Counted from the first letter of the stretch, positions 27,472 through 37,493 are shown. The stretch: DNA of 64,000 nucleotides from Acinetobacter sp. NIPH 2699 (GCF_022549355.1 NZ_JAKZGL010000008.1:85162-149161), one strand, 5' to 3'. The notes: generated from the letters alone by a model not told the origin. Program-made: numbers and translations.

Positions 27472-27906
27472 ATGAAAAACTTTTTATTTTTAGGTTTAAT
27501 CCTGACATCACTCGCAGCATGTTCATCAATGCCAAATCAAGAACTTACGCCACCAAAAATTGGCATGGCAAACCCTGCTAGTAAATTCTGTATTGAACAG
27601 GGTGGACAATTAGAAATCCGAAATGAAGCAAATGGTCAGGTGGGATATTGTAAGTTGCCTAATGGTCAAGTTGTCGAAGAATGGGAGTTATTTCGCTCAA
27701 GCCAGCCTAAGTGTTTAGCTGAAGAAGCGCAGAAATTAATTGGTCAATCTGGACTGAGTGAAGATGAAATCAAGCAAAAAACGAAATCTGAAATCGTTCG
27801 TAGTATTGGACCGAATCAACCTGTAACCATGGATTATCGTGAAAATCGAGTGACGGTAACAATTGATCCAAAATCTAAAAAGATTAGCCATGCGACTTGC
27901 GGTTAA
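27472..27906 (+). CDS. Lipoprotein with DUF333 and I78 protease-inhibitor domains
   Basis: 144 residues from ATG 27472. The N-terminus is a lipoprotein signal with lipobox LAAC (Cys17). Next is a DUF333 hemolysin-like motif (ANPASKFCIEQGGQLEIR, CKLPNGQVVEEW, about 30-70), then an I78-type inhibitor domain (about 80-144: CLAEEAQKLIGQ, VTMDYRENRVTVTID, ending HATCG) with its two Cys residues. The family inhibits secreted serine proteases, so an envelope-protecting role is likely. Six further codons upstream are possible but would spoil the signal peptide. Confidence 0.85.
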   Translation: MKNFLFLGLILTSLAACSSMPNQELTPPKIGMANPASKFCIEQGGQLEIRNEANGQVGYCKLPNGQVVEEWELFRSSQPKCLAEEAQKLIGQSGLSEDEIKQKTKSEIVRSIGPNQPVTMDYRENRVTVTIDPKSKKISHATCG

Positions 27907-27924
27907 TCACTAAATAGAAGCTGT

Positions 27925-27964
27925 AGCGTTCAATTAAACAGGATTTAATTGAACGCTTTTTTAT
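27925..27964 (+). terminator. Terminator after the I78-type lipoprotein gene
   Basis: Perfect 14-base-pair stem, 27925-27938 with 27944-27957, followed by a T run. Confidence 0.9.
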
Positions 27965-28109
27965 ATAACTTGCTCTGTCAGCCTTGATAATTCAAAAAAA
28001 GCACCCATCATTTTATTTACGATGATTTTTTATTTGCTGTGCCAGCTTTACTTTTATACACTCTGTGCTGCACATTTTTTCAATTTTCTGAGATAGACGA
28101 AGCTCTGAC

Positions 28110-28670
28110 ATGAATCTACTTCTTATCGTGGTATTTGGCACAATTGCTGAAGTTTTAGTATGGATCGGCGTGGGTGACCTTGTAGGGAGTATGTGGTACG
28201 TATTCTTTTGGTTCATTTTCGCGTTTTTTATTGGTCTCAATCTAGTTCGTTCAAGTACATCCAGTATCATGCCACAGTTGCAACAGATGCAAATGACTGG
28301 ACAGCTCGGTGGTGATCCAGCCGTAACTAAAAAGCTGGCGCTTGCAATGTCTGGTTTTCTATTGATGATTCCAGGTTTGATCTCAGATGTTCTTGCAATC
28401 TTAGTGCTGATCCCCGCTGTACAAACTGCGTTTCGTAATGCCTTGATGAAAACCATGGCAAAACGTCAGCAAGCGATGATGGAAAAAATGATGGGTGGTA
28501 TGGGCGGCGGTGCTGCTGGGCAGAATCCTTTTGCAGATATGATGCGTCAAATGCAGGAAATGCAAAATCAGCAGAGCGGTGGTCAATATCGTGATTCTAC
28601 GATTATCGATGGCGAAGCACGTGAAGTTAAGCCTGATCAGAAGAAAATTGAATTTAAAGATGTAAATTAA
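28110..28670 (+). CDS. fxsA: FxsA-family inner-membrane protein
   Basis: 186 residues. Two hydrophobic blocks span residues 1-50 (MNLLLIVVFGTIAEVLVWIGVG and the following helix), and another lies around 75-100 (SGFLLMIPGLISDVLAILVLIP), the most conserved FxsA segment. The cytoplasmic tail is Met-, Gly- and Gln-rich (MMEKMMGGMGGG). FxsA (YtfM/suppressor of F exclusion of phage T7 in E. coli) is otherwise of unclear function. Monocistronic with its own terminator. Confidence 0.85.
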   Translation: MNLLLIVVFGTIAEVLVWIGVGDLVGSMWYVFFWFIFAFFIGLNLVRSSTSSIMPQLQQMQMTGQLGGDPAVTKKLALAMSGFLLMIPGLISDVLAILVLIPAVQTAFRNALMKTMAKRQQAMMEKMMGGMGGGAAGQNPFADMMRQMQEMQNQQSGGQYRDSTIIDGEAREVKPDQKKIEFKDVN

Positions 28671-28690
28671 TCACGACAGAATGAATCAAG

Positions 28691-28719
28691 AAACACGCTT
28701 TTTAAAAGCGTGTTTTTTT
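28691..28719 (+). terminator. Terminator after fxsA
   Basis: AAACACGCTT at 28691-28700 pairs with AAGCGTGTTT at 28706-28715, then T residues. It abuts the stop of the convergent small gene. Confidence 0.85.
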
Positions 28720-28897
28720 ATGCGTCATGTTTAGGGTGGTCATGTTTTTGGTCAACTTGAGCCGGTTTATCTTTTTCTTTGTTTTGAGGTTGGTATTCAC
28801 TAGGAGTGAGTGTTGTTATCTCATTTTCTGAGTGTTTATATTTGCGACTGCGGTTGGCGCGTTCACGGAATCCACCTTTGTTGATCAATTGAGTCAT
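28718..28897 (-). CDS. Small basic hydrophilic protein, unknown function
   Basis: 59 residues, ATG complementary to 28895-28897, stop at 28718-28720. N-terminus MTQLINKGGFRERANRSRKYK is basic, the rest is charged and disordered (KEKDKPAQVDQKHDHPKH). It shares the fxsA terminator, convergent. Its whole frame is open and its composition protein-like, so I consider it real, but the role is unknown. Confidence 0.6.
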   Translation of the reverse strand: MTQLINKGGFRERANRSRKYKHSENEITTLTPSEYQPQNKEKDKPAQVDQKHDHPKHDA

Positions 28898-29138
28898 GAT
28901 GATATTTCCGTAGTTTTAAAATCATATTCTAACAAATTCTATAAAAGATCAAAATTGTCATGTTATTGGGGTGACTGAGCTGTTCTAAGAAATGCATTTA
29001 GCTGTCATATAATTGTGTTACTTTTAAAGTATCGGTTCTAAAACAAGATTGTATTCTTGATTTTTTTCTCATAGGATAAAACTGTAACGACAAAGTTGTT
29101 GTGAGAAGAAAATAAAAAATAATAAGTGGGAGGAGTAA

Positions 29139-29396
29139 ATGATGTTATCTCAATATCATTGTGCATGTTGTGACAAGGTTGTTGCATCAACAGATAAGGC
29201 GTGTCCTTATTGTGGCTCTCAACATATCCGTAGCCCTTATGGTTTATGGATGCTCTGTGTTGCAGCCTGTTTTGTGGTTGTGGTGATTGTAAAGGGTGTG
29301 CATATTTATTTACAGCAACATCATGAGGATCAAGCGATGCAAAAAAACTCATTATTTGAGATATTTAAGCATGAGAGTATAAATCCTAAAAAATAA
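29139..29396 (+). CDS. Zinc-ribbon membrane protein
   Basis: 85 residues. Two CXXC knuckles (CACCDKV and CPYCGSQ) form a rubredoxin-like zinc ribbon at residues 8-28, then one hydrophobic helix (LWMLCVAACFVVVVIVKGV) and a short hydrophilic tail. A GGAG site lies upstream (GGGAGGAG at about 29129-29136). Likely an inner-membrane protein with the ribbon in the cytoplasm. No specific function is known to me. Confidence 0.7.
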   Translation: MMLSQYHCACCDKVVASTDKACPYCGSQHIRSPYGLWMLCVAACFVVVVIVKGVHIYLQQHHEDQAMQKNSLFEIFKHESINPKK

Positions 29397-29420
29397 TAGA
29401 AAGTCGTTGTAGAAATAAAA

Positions 29421-29452
29421 AAAGCCCACAGTTTTGTTGCTGTGAGCTTTTA
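29421..29452 (-). terminator. Terminator after metK
   Basis: Stem 29421-29432 with 29441-29452 (one mismatch), giving a T-rich tail on the minus strand right after the metK stop. Confidence 0.8.
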
Positions 29453-29472
29453 CTATGAAGTTGTCGTGGGGA

Positions 29473-30639
29473 TTATAACCCAGCAGCATCCTTCAAGATT
29501 TCAACCTTATCGGTTTTTTCCCAAGTAAATGCAGAATCCGAACCTTCACGACCAAAATGTCCGTAAGCGGCAGTTTGCTTATACATTGGTTGAATCAAGT
29601 TCAACATACGTGTGATGCCATATGGGCGTAAGTCAAAGTGCTCACGAACAAGTTGAATAATCAACTCTTCTGATACTTTGGCCGTATTAAATGTATTGAT
29701 CGAAATCGAAGTCGGTTCAGCAACCCCGATGGCATAACTCACTTGGATTTCACATTTATCCGCCAAGCCAGCAGCAACGATATTTTTCGCAACATAACGA
29801 CCTGCATAAGCAGCAGAGCGGTCAACTTTAGATGGATCTTTACCAGAGAAAGCACCGCCACCATGACGAGCCATACCGCCATAAGTATCTACAATAATCT
29901 TACGACCTGTTAAACCGCAATCACCCACTGGACCACCAATCACAAACATTCCAGTTGGATTGATGTGGAATTTAGTGCCAGCATGGAACATTTCAGCAGG
30001 GATGATCGGTTTTACGATTTCTTCAATGATCGCTTCTTTTAACTGGATTTGAGATATTTCAGGATCATGTTGGGTCGACAATACCACAGCATCTAGGCGA
30101 ACTGGCATACCGTTTTCATAAGCAAAGGTAACTTGGCTTTTCGCATCTGGACGTAACCAAGGCAAAGCACCTGAACGACGCAATTCAGCTTGGCGCTCCA
30201 TTAAACGATGCGCATAAGAAATTGGAGCAGGCATGAGGACATCAGTTTCGCGGCTGGCATAACCAAACATTAAACCTTGGTCGCCTGCACCTTGATCTTC
30301 TGGTTTTTGACGGTCAACACCTTGGGCAATTTCAGGGGATTGCTTGCCGATCATATTGATCACGGCACAAGTTGAGCCATCGAAACCTAAATCAGAGTGG
30401 TGATAGCCAATACCATTTACGGTCTGACGTACAATCGCTTCAAAGTCGACATTGGCTGTTGTTGTGATTTCACCAGCAAGAACAACCGCACCTGTTTTTA
30501 CTAATGTTTCACAAGCGACACGCGCATACGGGTCTTCTTTTAGGATCGCATCTAAGATTGCATCACTAATTTGGTCAGCCATTTTATCTGGATGACCTTC
30601 GCTTACAGATTCTGAAGTAAAAACAGCATACTCGCGCAT
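29473..30639 (-). CDS. metK: S-adenosylmethionine synthetase
   Basis: 388 residues. Makes S-adenosylmethionine from methionine and ATP. Signatures: SVSEGHPDK near the start, [12 protein letters not shown] in the middle, and the phosphate loop [19 protein letters not shown]. Full length, essential core gene. The 384-base gap to the divergent tkt gene holds no gene; I saw no SAM riboswitch there, and the usual structures are not expected in this group. Confidence 0.97.
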   Translation of the reverse strand: MREYAVFTSESVSEGHPDKMADQISDAILDAILKEDPYARVACETLVKTGAVVLAGEITTTANVDFEAIVRQTVNGIGYHHSDLGFDGSTCAVINMIGKQSPEIAQGVDRQKPEDQGAGDQGLMFGYASRETDVLMPAPISYAHRLMERQAELRRSGALPWLRPDAKSQVTFAYENGMPVRLDAVVLSTQHDPEISQIQLKEAIIEEIVKPIIPAEMFHAGTKFHINPTGMFVIGGPVGDCGLTGRKIIVDTYGGMARHGGGAFSGKDPSKVDRSAAYAGRYVAKNIVAAGLADKCEIQVSYAIGVAEPTSISINTFNTAKVSEELIIQLVREHFDLRPYGITRMLNLIQPMYKQTAAYGHFGREGSDSAFTWEKTDKVEILKDAAGL

Positions 30640-31023
30640 GAACGTCCTATCACTGGTATTTTCAAAAAGACAGAGTATGTTACATCGACTTAGCGGATAG
30701 GACTAGCACAAGCTGACTAAAAAGCATGAATTTATTTCATTTTCATCATGTTTTTATTGATATGTGTATCAGTAAAACTAATATATGAGTTCTGCTCTCT
30801 ATTGGATTTCTGTTGAGTCACGCTTTTATTTTAGATGCGATGTTTACTTTTTTGCTTAACGCATGAACATTTATACTTACTAATGCCAGATCAACGAGTG
30901 AAAAATAAGAAATATCGTGTATTAGGCTTTACCCCATGTGTTTTTTTTAAGACAATAGTCACAGCTTTTGAAAGGTGATTTCTCATCTTCTCTCATCTTA
31001 TTGATTTAATCGGATTCTGACTT
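30640..31023. other. Divergent promoter region between metK and tkt
   Basis: AT-rich 384-base spacer that must hold both promoters. No ORF, tRNA or strong hairpin stands out. Confidence 0.45.
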
Positions 31024-33012
31024 ATGACAACCCCTTTAAATGAACGTCGTATTGCAAATGCAATTCGTGTCTTGGCTATGGATGCTGTGCAACAAGCAAA
31101 CTCAGGGCATCCTGGTGCTCCAATGGGGATGGCAGATATCGCTGATGTAGTTTGGCGTGAATTTTTAAATCATAATCCAACAAACCCACAATGGGCGAAC
31201 CGCGACCGCTTTGTATTGTCAAATGGTCATGGTTCTATGCTGCAATATGCGTTATTGCATTTGACGGGTTATGAATTATCGATTGAAGATTTAAAACAAT
31301 TCCGTCAATTACATTCTAAAACACCGGGTCATCCAGAATTGGGTTATGCACCTGGTATCGAAACAACAACTGGTCCATTAGGTCAGGGTATTGCCAATGC
31401 CGTTGGCTTTGCTTTAGCTGAAAGAACTTTAGCTGCCCAGTTCAACAAAGATGGTTTAAATGTTGTTGATCACTTCACTTATTGTTTCCTTGGTGATGGC
31501 TGCTTGATGGAAGGTATTTCCCATGAAGTATGTTCACTTGCTGGTACTTTAGGTCTTGGTAAGCTTGTTGTTTATTATGATGACAACGGTATCTCAATTG
31601 ATGGTGAAGTTGAAGGCTGGTTCAGTGATGACACAGAACAACGTTTCAACGCTTACGGCTGGCAAGTACTTCGTGTAGATGGTCATGATGCTGCTGCGAT
31701 TCGCCAAGCAACCATTGAAGCGAAAGCTGAAACCAATAAACCAACGATTATTATTTGTAAAACGGTGATTGGTCTAGGTTCACCAAATAAACAAGGTAAA
31801 GAAGATTGCCACGGTGCACCACTTGGTAAAGACGAAATCGTTTTAACACGTGAAGCATTAGGCTGGAAAGAAGATGCCTTTGTCATCCCTGAAGATGTCT
31901 ATGCAGCATGGGATGCAAAAGCCAAAGGTCAAAGCTCTGAAGCAGCTTGGAATGAATTATTCGCGCAATACCAAGCAAAATATCCAACTGAAGCGGCTGA
32001 GTTATTACGTCGTATCAATGGTGATTTACCTGCTGAATTTGCCGCGCAAGCAGACGCATTTATTGCTGAAACCAATGCCAAAGCAGAAACAATTGCAACG
32101 CGTAAAGCAAGCCAGAACACATTACAAGCGTTCGGCCCATTATTATCTGAATTATTAGGTGGTTCTGCTGACTTAGCGGGTTCAAACTTAACACTTTGGA
32201 AAGGTTGCCAAGGTGTACAAGAGAACCCAGCGGGTAACTACGTGTATTACGGTGTTCGTGAATTTGGTATGACTGCAATCGCTAATGGCGTGGCTTTACA
32301 TGGCGGTTTTGTTCCTTACGTTGCAACATTCCTGATGTTTATGGAATATGCGCGTAATGCTGTTCGTATGTCTGCATTGATGAAGCAACGTGTGATTCAT
32401 GTGTATACGCATGACTCGATTGGTTTAGGTGAAGATGGTCCTACGCACCAGCCTGTAGAGCAAATTGCATCTTTACGTGGTACACCAAACTTAAATACTT
32501 GGCGTCCATGTGATACGGTTGAAGCTGCAATTTCTTGGAAATCTGCACTTGAGCGTAAAGATGGCCCAACTGCGTTAATTTTCTCTCGTCAAAACTTGCC
32601 ATTCCAAGCGCGTAATGAAGCTCAAATTCAAAATGCTGCAAAAGGTGGTTATGTGCTTGCAGAGGAAAAAGGTGAGTTGAAAGCAATCATCATTGCAACG
32701 GGTTCTGAAGTTTCATTGGCAATGGAAGCGTATGCACAACTTGAAGGCGTGCGTGTAGTTTCTATGCCATGTGCTGAAGAATTCGTGAAGCAAGATGCTG
32801 CGTACCGTGAAGCTGTACTTCCTGCACATATCCGTGCACGTGTAGCAGTTGAAGCTGCTCATGTCGATTATTGGTGGAAGTTTGTTGGTTTAGACGGCAA
32901 AGTGATCGGTATGACTACTTATGGTGAATCTGCTCCAGCGAAAGACTTGTTCCAATTCTTTGGTATTACGACTGAAGCAGTTGTTGCTGCCGTAAAAGAA
33001 CTGACTGCTTAA
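31024..33012 (+). CDS. tkt: Transketolase
   Basis: 662 residues. Thiamine-diphosphate enzyme of the pentose phosphate pathway moving two-carbon units between sugar phosphates. Thiamine-binding region [14 protein letters not shown] near residue 155, the [12 protein letters not shown] stretch near 67, and the central [21 protein letters not shown] segment ([13 protein letters not shown]) around residue 465 all match bacterial TktA. Ends at a terminator. Divergent from metK. Confidence 0.97.
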   Translation: MTTPLNERRIANAIRVLAMDAVQQANSGHPGAPMGMADIADVVWREFLNHNPTNPQWANRDRFVLSNGHGSMLQYALLHLTGYELSIEDLKQFRQLHSKTPGHPELGYAPGIETTTGPLGQGIANAVGFALAERTLAAQFNKDGLNVVDHFTYCFLGDGCLMEGISHEVCSLAGTLGLGKLVVYYDDNGISIDGEVEGWFSDDTEQRFNAYGWQVLRVDGHDAAAIRQATIEAKAETNKPTIIICKTVIGLGSPNKQGKEDCHGAPLGKDEIVLTREALGWKEDAFVIPEDVYAAWDAKAKGQSSEAAWNELFAQYQAKYPTEAAELLRRINGDLPAEFAAQADAFIAETNAKAETIATRKASQNTLQAFGPLLSELLGGSADLAGSNLTLWKGCQGVQENPAGNYVYYGVREFGMTAIANGVALHGGFVPYVATFLMFMEYARNAVRMSALMKQRVIHVYTHDSIGLGEDGPTHQPVEQIASLRGTPNLNTWRPCDTVEAAISWKSALERKDGPTALIFSRQNLPFQARNEAQIQNAAKGGYVLAEEKGELKAIIIATGSEVSLAMEAYAQLEGVRVVSMPCAEEFVKQDAAYREAVLPAHIRARVAVEAAHVDYWWKFVGLDGKVIGMTTYGESAPAKDLFQFFGITTEAVVAAVKELTA

Positions 33013-33030
33013 TGATTTAAGTGGTATAAA

Positions 33031-33058
33031 AAAGCGCTCTGATTAGGGCGCTTTTTTA
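33031..33058 (+). terminator. Terminator after tkt
   Basis: AAAGCGCTCT at 33031-33040 pairs with AGGGCGCTTT at 33045-33054 (one G-T), then T residues. Confidence 0.88.
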
Positions 33059-33151
33059 CGTATCAACATTTAGTTTCTCGCTTCAATGTTGATATATAAT
33101 TAAAGAAATTTTTAAACATACTTTAATTCTATAGGCCAAATAACAACTATT

Positions 33152-33784
33152 ATGAATGACATACCGCCACATTTATTCTCAATGATTTGTAGAATTGCTG
33201 CCAACCGTACTTATTATTTTGAGTTTGATGAATGGCGTATAAACCTTAGGAATGCTTTGTTTGAACAAAGTACTATGGCTGAACTCAATATAGGTTTTGA
33301 TATCGAGGTTCTTTTCACAGAAGACCCAAAACAGAACTTATGTAAATATCAGCTATTTAAAAATACAGACTCTTTAATTCAGAGTTTGAAGGATATCGAA
33401 AATTTATCCGCTTGGCGGTTCTTTGGAATTGAGTGTATTGATGAATATGAAACACAGTTTTTAAAGATTGCAAGCTTAGAGATGGTTCAGTATTTTGAAA
33501 AAACAGATCTTTTTCCACAGTATAAGTCTAAAATTATAGAGCTGGTGAATATACTTCTAACCCATAAATATGGTTATGAGTTAAGAAGCGTTGATGAAAA
33601 ATACATTAAATTGGACCAGCAAAAAGGGATCTTCTACTGTCCAGATGACAAGAGCGAAGTGAATTGGTATGACTTAACTTATATGATCATAAGCTCAGAG
33701 GCAAAACAGGTCATTCCTGAAAATATGTTGAAAGAATTTGAATGCCAGGAACTGAATTATCAGTTAAATATTAATTTTTTATAA
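33152..33784 (+). CDS. Unknown soluble protein, AT-rich
   Basis: 210 residues, acidic, no signal or membrane helix. The composition (Ile, Lys, Phe, Tyr, Asn rich) and AT-rich DNA differ from tkt and osmC on either side, as for transferred DNA. The C-terminal stretch NWYDLTYMIISSEAKQVIPE suggests an alpha-beta fold; small immunity proteins can look like this, but I see no family motif. No clear ribosome binding site. Confidence 0.5.
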   Translation: MNDIPPHLFSMICRIAANRTYYFEFDEWRINLRNALFEQSTMAELNIGFDIEVLFTEDPKQNLCKYQLFKNTDSLIQSLKDIENLSAWRFFGIECIDEYETQFLKIASLEMVQYFEKTDLFPQYKSKIIELVNILLTHKYGYELRSVDEKYIKLDQQKGIFYCPDDKSEVNWYDLTYMIISSEAKQVIPENMLKEFECQELNYQLNINFL

Positions 33785-33821
33785 ATATGGTTTTTAAAAT
33801 AAAAAACCATAATTATATCAT

Positions 33822-34232
33822 TTATCCAATACTTAATTCACTCTGAATCGAAATATTAGAGGTTAATAATTTATGAACAGGGCAGCTTTCAGCCACTTTA
33901 AGGAGCCGTTTGTGCTGGTCTTCGGTAAATTCACCTGTTAATACGATTTTTCGCTCAATATTGTTTTGACCTGTTTCAGGTTTGCCATTTGGATTTAAGC
34001 TTAAATTTACTTGAACATGATCAAGCTGAATACCTTTATGTTTGGCATACATTTCTAAGGTAATTGTCGTGCAAGCCCCTAAAGCTGAAAGTAAAAGCTG
34101 AACGGGGTTGGGTGCGCTGTCTTGACCACCTTTATCAGTTGGTTCATCAGCATACCATTGATGACCAGAGGAATCTGTTAGCGTGACACGGTAGGGTGTT
34201 GTCGTACTTTGAGCTTGAACGGAGTGAGTCAT
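33822..34232 (-). CDS. OsmC-family peroxide/thiol-reactive protein
   Basis: 136 residues. OsmC/Ohr fold with the two redox cysteines: [14 protein letters not shown] (Cys about 54) and a second in ESCPVHKLL (Cys about 117). Proteins of this family reduce organic hydroperoxides; YhfA-like members are also in it. The sequence fits the YhfA/OsmC-like branch better than Ohr. No partner gene. Terminator region lies between it and the next gene. Confidence 0.85.
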   Translation of the reverse strand: MTHSVQAQSTTTPYRVTLTDSSGHQWYADEPTDKGGQDSAPNPVQLLLSALGACTTITLEMYAKHKGIQLDHVQVNLSLNPNGKPETGQNNIERKIVLTGEFTEDQHKRLLKVAESCPVHKLLTSNISIQSELSIG

Positions 34233-34290
34233 ACTTTACCTTGTTATTCACTTGATGATTTTAGCTGTGTTCATAAATTTTAGCTTAAGA

Positions 34291-34320
34291 AAAAATAAGA
34301 GCAACAATGCTCTTATTTTT
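34291..34320. terminator. Terminator between osmC-like and baeRF-like genes
   Basis: Perfect 12-base-pair stem AAAAATAAGAGC with GCTCTTATTTTT (34291-34302, 34309-34320), six-base loop. Confidence 0.8.
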
Positions 34321-34332
34321 GGGTTAATTAAA

Positions 34333-35424
34333 TCAGTAACGTGCTTTGGCGAGCAAATTGGCATTGTCATCTAAAAACTTTGCATCTAGAAAATGGGCTT
34401 TACCGCCATGTTGAAGCACAATTGATAAAATATCATCTACAATATCATCAGTATTGGTTGTATCTAAGTTAAGTTCAACATTTAAGGTTTCAGCATCAAC
34501 TGTTGCTGGTTGTACATAACCTTTACGTATAAAGATCTGATCAATACGACCTTCTTTTGCAGCGCGATAAATCGAGGATAGGTCTTCAATTAATAGATTT
34601 TGACTTTTCGCCTGACTGATTTCAGCTTGTGACGCTTGCTGAAGTGTCGTTCGATATGAGTCAACTTTATCCTGAGCTTCGTCAATCAGTAGGCGAGCTT
34701 CCGCTTCTAAGTTGGTGCTATTGGTCACAGTTGCAGCGATGGCAGTTGGATTATCACTGACTTGTTGATAGAAAGAGACCGTACGTTCATCACCAACGAC
34801 AAAAATAGGTAAAGAATTTTGCTTGTAAACTTCTTGAACACTTTTGTCGACACGGTTTAAAAACTCTTTTATATAATTTTCCTCTTTTGTTGCATTGGAG
34901 CGATCATTTGAGCTTGTTGTATAAAGATGTGTGTTCTCAATTGGAAAATTTAAACCTTGTAATTCATCATCTTGATGAAATTCACGTACCAATTGATCGT
35001 TAAAGACCTCTAATAAGCGTCCTTGATCCCTTGAAACAATCACTAAATAATAGTGAACCGCATTGTTCAGTTCACGAAGAATGTCTCGTGTTGCAAAATG
35101 CTGATCGATGATAACTCGTGGCTTCACTTGAAATGGAAAATTTAGAATTTGTGTATCTTCGGCACTTGCGAAAATAGCCAAAGTATCTAAGTTATAGTTG
35201 TGGTTGTGATCTGCAAGTTTCTGTTCAATTTGATGTAGCAGTGCTTCTGCTTCGCGTTTATCATAATTTTCAGATAATCGTGTTTCTAACTCTTTCAATG
35301 CATTTTTTAAAGCAATGGCATCTTGTTGATTGTCAGGGAAAGTTCGATGGGTCGGAACAAAAATGCTGATAGCGGGATTTGCTTGCGTTATGTTTAATTG
35401 ATCAAATATTTTTTGTAAATTCAT
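34333..35424 (-). CDS. baeRF3-like (archaeo-eukaryotic release-factor-like) protein
   Basis: 363 residues. N-terminal motif ISIFVPTHRTFPDNQQDAIALKN matches the bacterial archaeo-eukaryotic release factor family 3, a VLRF1/eRF1-related fold. The protein later has DLSSIYRAAKEGRIDQIFIRKG, the eL30-like end of the fold. In the family these are suspected ribosome-associated or hibernation/rescue factors. It is monocistronic. Assignment is by pattern only. Confidence 0.7.
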   Translation of the reverse strand: MNLQKIFDQLNITQANPAISIFVPTHRTFPDNQQDAIALKNALKELETRLSENYDKREAEALLHQIEQKLADHNHNYNLDTLAIFASAEDTQILNFPFQVKPRVIIDQHFATRDILRELNNAVHYYLVIVSRDQGRLLEVFNDQLVREFHQDDELQGLNFPIENTHLYTTSSNDRSNATKEENYIKEFLNRVDKSVQEVYKQNSLPIFVVGDERTVSFYQQVSDNPTAIAATVTNSTNLEAEARLLIDEAQDKVDSYRTTLQQASQAEISQAKSQNLLIEDLSSIYRAAKEGRIDQIFIRKGYVQPATVDAETLNVELNLDTTNTDDIVDDILSIVLQHGGKAHFLDAKFLDDNANLLAKARY

Positions 35425-35690
35425 GCAACTTTCTCCAAATAAAAATATAAATTTTTTTAAAGGTGATTAATTTTTATAACATCGTTTGATAAAAACCATG
35501 GTTAAAAAATGATAAGTTTTGTACAGGCTAAATTTAATCTAGTTGTTGTTAAGATGAATTTTATGGGATTGTGTTATTTTGTTAAGGGGCTTCGTTGCAA
35601 AAACAAAACACTGTGTCGTAAATCACCCACATTCTATTCTTATCATTTTCTAATACAATTTAATAAATCTGAAAATCAATCGAGGAATAC

Positions 35691-36272
35691 ATGAACAATT
35701 TAAAAGCTTTATCTCTAGGTGTATGTTTAGCATTAGGTTCAACGCTAGTTCAAGCGAAAGCTGTTGACTATAAAATTGATCCAACCCATACCGCAACAGT
35801 GTTTAGCTGGAATCACTTTGGTTTTTCTACGCCAAGCGCTAACTTTACAGACATCCAAGGTGTAATTAAAGTTGATAATGAAAAACCTGCAAACTCATCT
35901 GTTGAAGTGACCATTCCTTTAAGCAGTGTCAACACAAGCGTTGTGGCTTTAGATAAAGAGTTCCAAGAAGAAGCGTGGTTTAATGCTGCGAAATATCCAA
36001 ACATTACTTTTAAAAGTACCAAAGTAGAAACCAAAGACAAAAAACACTTCAAGATTACTGGTGATTTGACTGTAAAAGGTGTGACGAAACCAGTGGTATT
36101 GGATGCTGTATTGAATAAACAAGGTGAGCATCCAATGGCAAAAGTTCCTGCGATTGGCTTTAATGCAACCACTTCATTTGATCGTTCTGCCTTTGGCATT
36201 GGAAGTTATGTGCCGAATGTTGGCGATAAGATCACTGTAAATATCACGACTGAAGCAACTGCCGCGAAGTAA
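35691..36272 (+). CDS. YceI-family periplasmic protein
   Basis: 193 residues with a signal peptide ending at VQA. The YceI lipocalin-like fold follows: YKIDPTHTATVFSWNHFGFS, then EEAWFNAAKYPNITFKS and the DRSAFGIG loop. YceI proteins bind polyisoprenoids and are base- or stress-induced in some species. GAGGAA lies just upstream, a strong site. Transcribed alone, ending in a shared terminator. Confidence 0.93.
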   Translation: MNNLKALSLGVCLALGSTLVQAKAVDYKIDPTHTATVFSWNHFGFSTPSANFTDIQGVIKVDNEKPANSSVEVTIPLSSVNTSVVALDKEFQEEAWFNAAKYPNITFKSTKVETKDKKHFKITGDLTVKGVTKPVVLDAVLNKQGEHPMAKVPAIGFNATTSFDRSAFGIGSYVPNVGDKITVNITTEATAAK

Positions 36273-36294
36273 ATTAAAGAAATCAGTAAATAAA

Positions 36295-36329
36295 AAAGCA
36301 GTCAGGCTAAAAAACTGACTGCTTTTTTT
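36295..36329. terminator. Bidirectional terminator between yceI and yjhQ-like genes
   Basis: Eleven-base-pair stem AAAGCAGTCAG (36295-36305) with CTGACTGCTTT (36315-36325); A run on the left and T run on the right. Confidence 0.88.
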
Positions 36330-36354
36330 ATTTAGAATTTATGAAGTTTGCATA

Positions 36355-36861
36355 TTATGCAGTGGCATTAAAGGCATCTTCATAAGTGACTATGCCTGTT
36401 GGAACATGTGCTGTAAAGGGTAGGATTTGGAAATATTCAGCAGGCACACTTTCTAAAACAAGCCTTGAATCTGCTTTAAAACCAAATCGGCCATAATACT
36501 GTGGATCACCAAGTAATACAGAGCCAAACGCATCTAAATCTTTGATTGCTTCTAAGCCTGCCTGCATAAGCTTGGATCCGATACCTTTGCCCTGATGTTT
36601 GGGTAAAATAGAGATTGGACCTAAACCATACCAGCCTTGAGTTCCATCTGAGATGTGCACAGGTGAAAATGCAATATGCCCAATAATTTCATCGTTATTT
36701 CCTGCAACTAAAGATAGCGTTAGCTGGTTGGAAGCGCGTAAAGCATTTACGATGAATTGTTCAGTGTGACTAGAATGTTCTTCAGTTTCAAAAGCAATTT
36801 TTGTTAAATCAAATATGGCTTGAATATCAGTAATGTTTTCATCACGAATATGGATATTCAT
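36355..36861 (-). CDS. GNAT acetyltransferase, YjhQ/YhbS-like (putative antitoxin)
   Basis: 168 residues, a GNAT fold of the YhbS branch: GWYGLGPISILPKHQGKGIGSKLM contains motif A with the acetyl-CoA loop (QGKGIG), and GDPQYYGRFGF follows. It lies downstream of a yjhX homologue, 118 bases away on the same strand. In E. coli the gene order yjhX (topAI) then yjhQ encodes a toxin-antitoxin pair, with YjhQ as the antitoxin. I infer the same role here; a plain small-molecule acetyltransferase remains possible. Confidence 0.8.
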   Translation of the reverse strand: MNIHIRDENITDIQAIFDLTKIAFETEEHSSHTEQFIVNALRASNQLTLSLVAGNNDEIIGHIAFSPVHISDGTQGWYGLGPISILPKHQGKGIGSKLMQAGLEAIKDLDAFGSVLLGDPQYYGRFGFKADSRLVLESVPAEYFQILPFTAHVPTGIVTYEDAFNATA

Positions 36862-36979
36862 ATTAATTTTCTCTCATGTTTCTTTATCCAAGATATCTCG
36901 GATTGGTTTAAATAGTGGGGAAGAATTCATATTTTGTAATCGGCCCACAGCGATGAGTTTATTCAAATTGAGGGCTGTG

Positions 36980-37237
36980 CTAACGATTGTCTAATTGAGG
37001 GCGTACAGACCTAAGCTCATGTAAATTAATTTGATAGGGCTGTCCATTGATGGATTTGATCAGTCTTTTCTTTCTTAGCTTATTAAAAACGTCAAGGTTG
37101 CAATCAGACAATAAGAAACCTTCTCGGTTATAGCATTCTACAGCGATGATTTGACCAACGTTATTGCGAAGTTTTACGATTTTACCGCCTTTAGCTAAGA
37201 CGTGAAGTGTCCTTTGTTCGGACTTCGATAAGTTCAT
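36980..37237 (-). CDS. yjhX: YjhX/TopAI-family toxin (UPF0386)
   Basis: 85 residues from the ATG complementary to 37235-37237 ([20 protein letters not shown]), the exact length of E. coli YjhX. Conserved features are [34 protein letters not shown], and the terminal QLDNR. The E. coli protein inhibits topoisomerase I and is countered by YjhQ, which here is the next gene. The frame is open 25 codons upstream, but that part does not look homologous. In E. coli the leader is regulated by translation, so the upstream open stretch may matter. Confidence 0.88.
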   Translation of the reverse strand: MNLSKSEQRTLHVLAKGGKIVKLRNNVGQIIAVECYNREGFLLSDCNLDVFNKLRKKRLIKSINGQPYQINLHELRSVRPQLDNR

Positions 37238-37493
37238 GTTGTTATCCAGATATAAGTAATCATAGGCAAAGTTCGGCTTTTTAAAGCCACAAAAATCGCG
37301 TTGATAACCCATTTCAATATGTCATTGAAATACGATTATCAGATTACTGCTATCTCCAACATAAAACCCTCGATATGGATGAGATACGAAATGTATCGCG
37401 AATAATTGTATAGAAGTGAAGAATACAAGTAAATCGTTATGTGAATTTTACCTTAATTTTTAAAATTCTAGGCTATAAGTAAGTAATCTTGTT

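Noticed and set aside
30640..31023. SAM riboswitch upstream of metK
   Set aside because: No recognisable SAM aptamer pattern or terminator-antiterminator pair was seen, and such switches are not expected for metK in this group.
35509..35694. 61-residue frame upstream of yceI
   Set aside because: Overlaps the yceI start and leader, with odd composition rich in Phe, Lys and Cys; no support.
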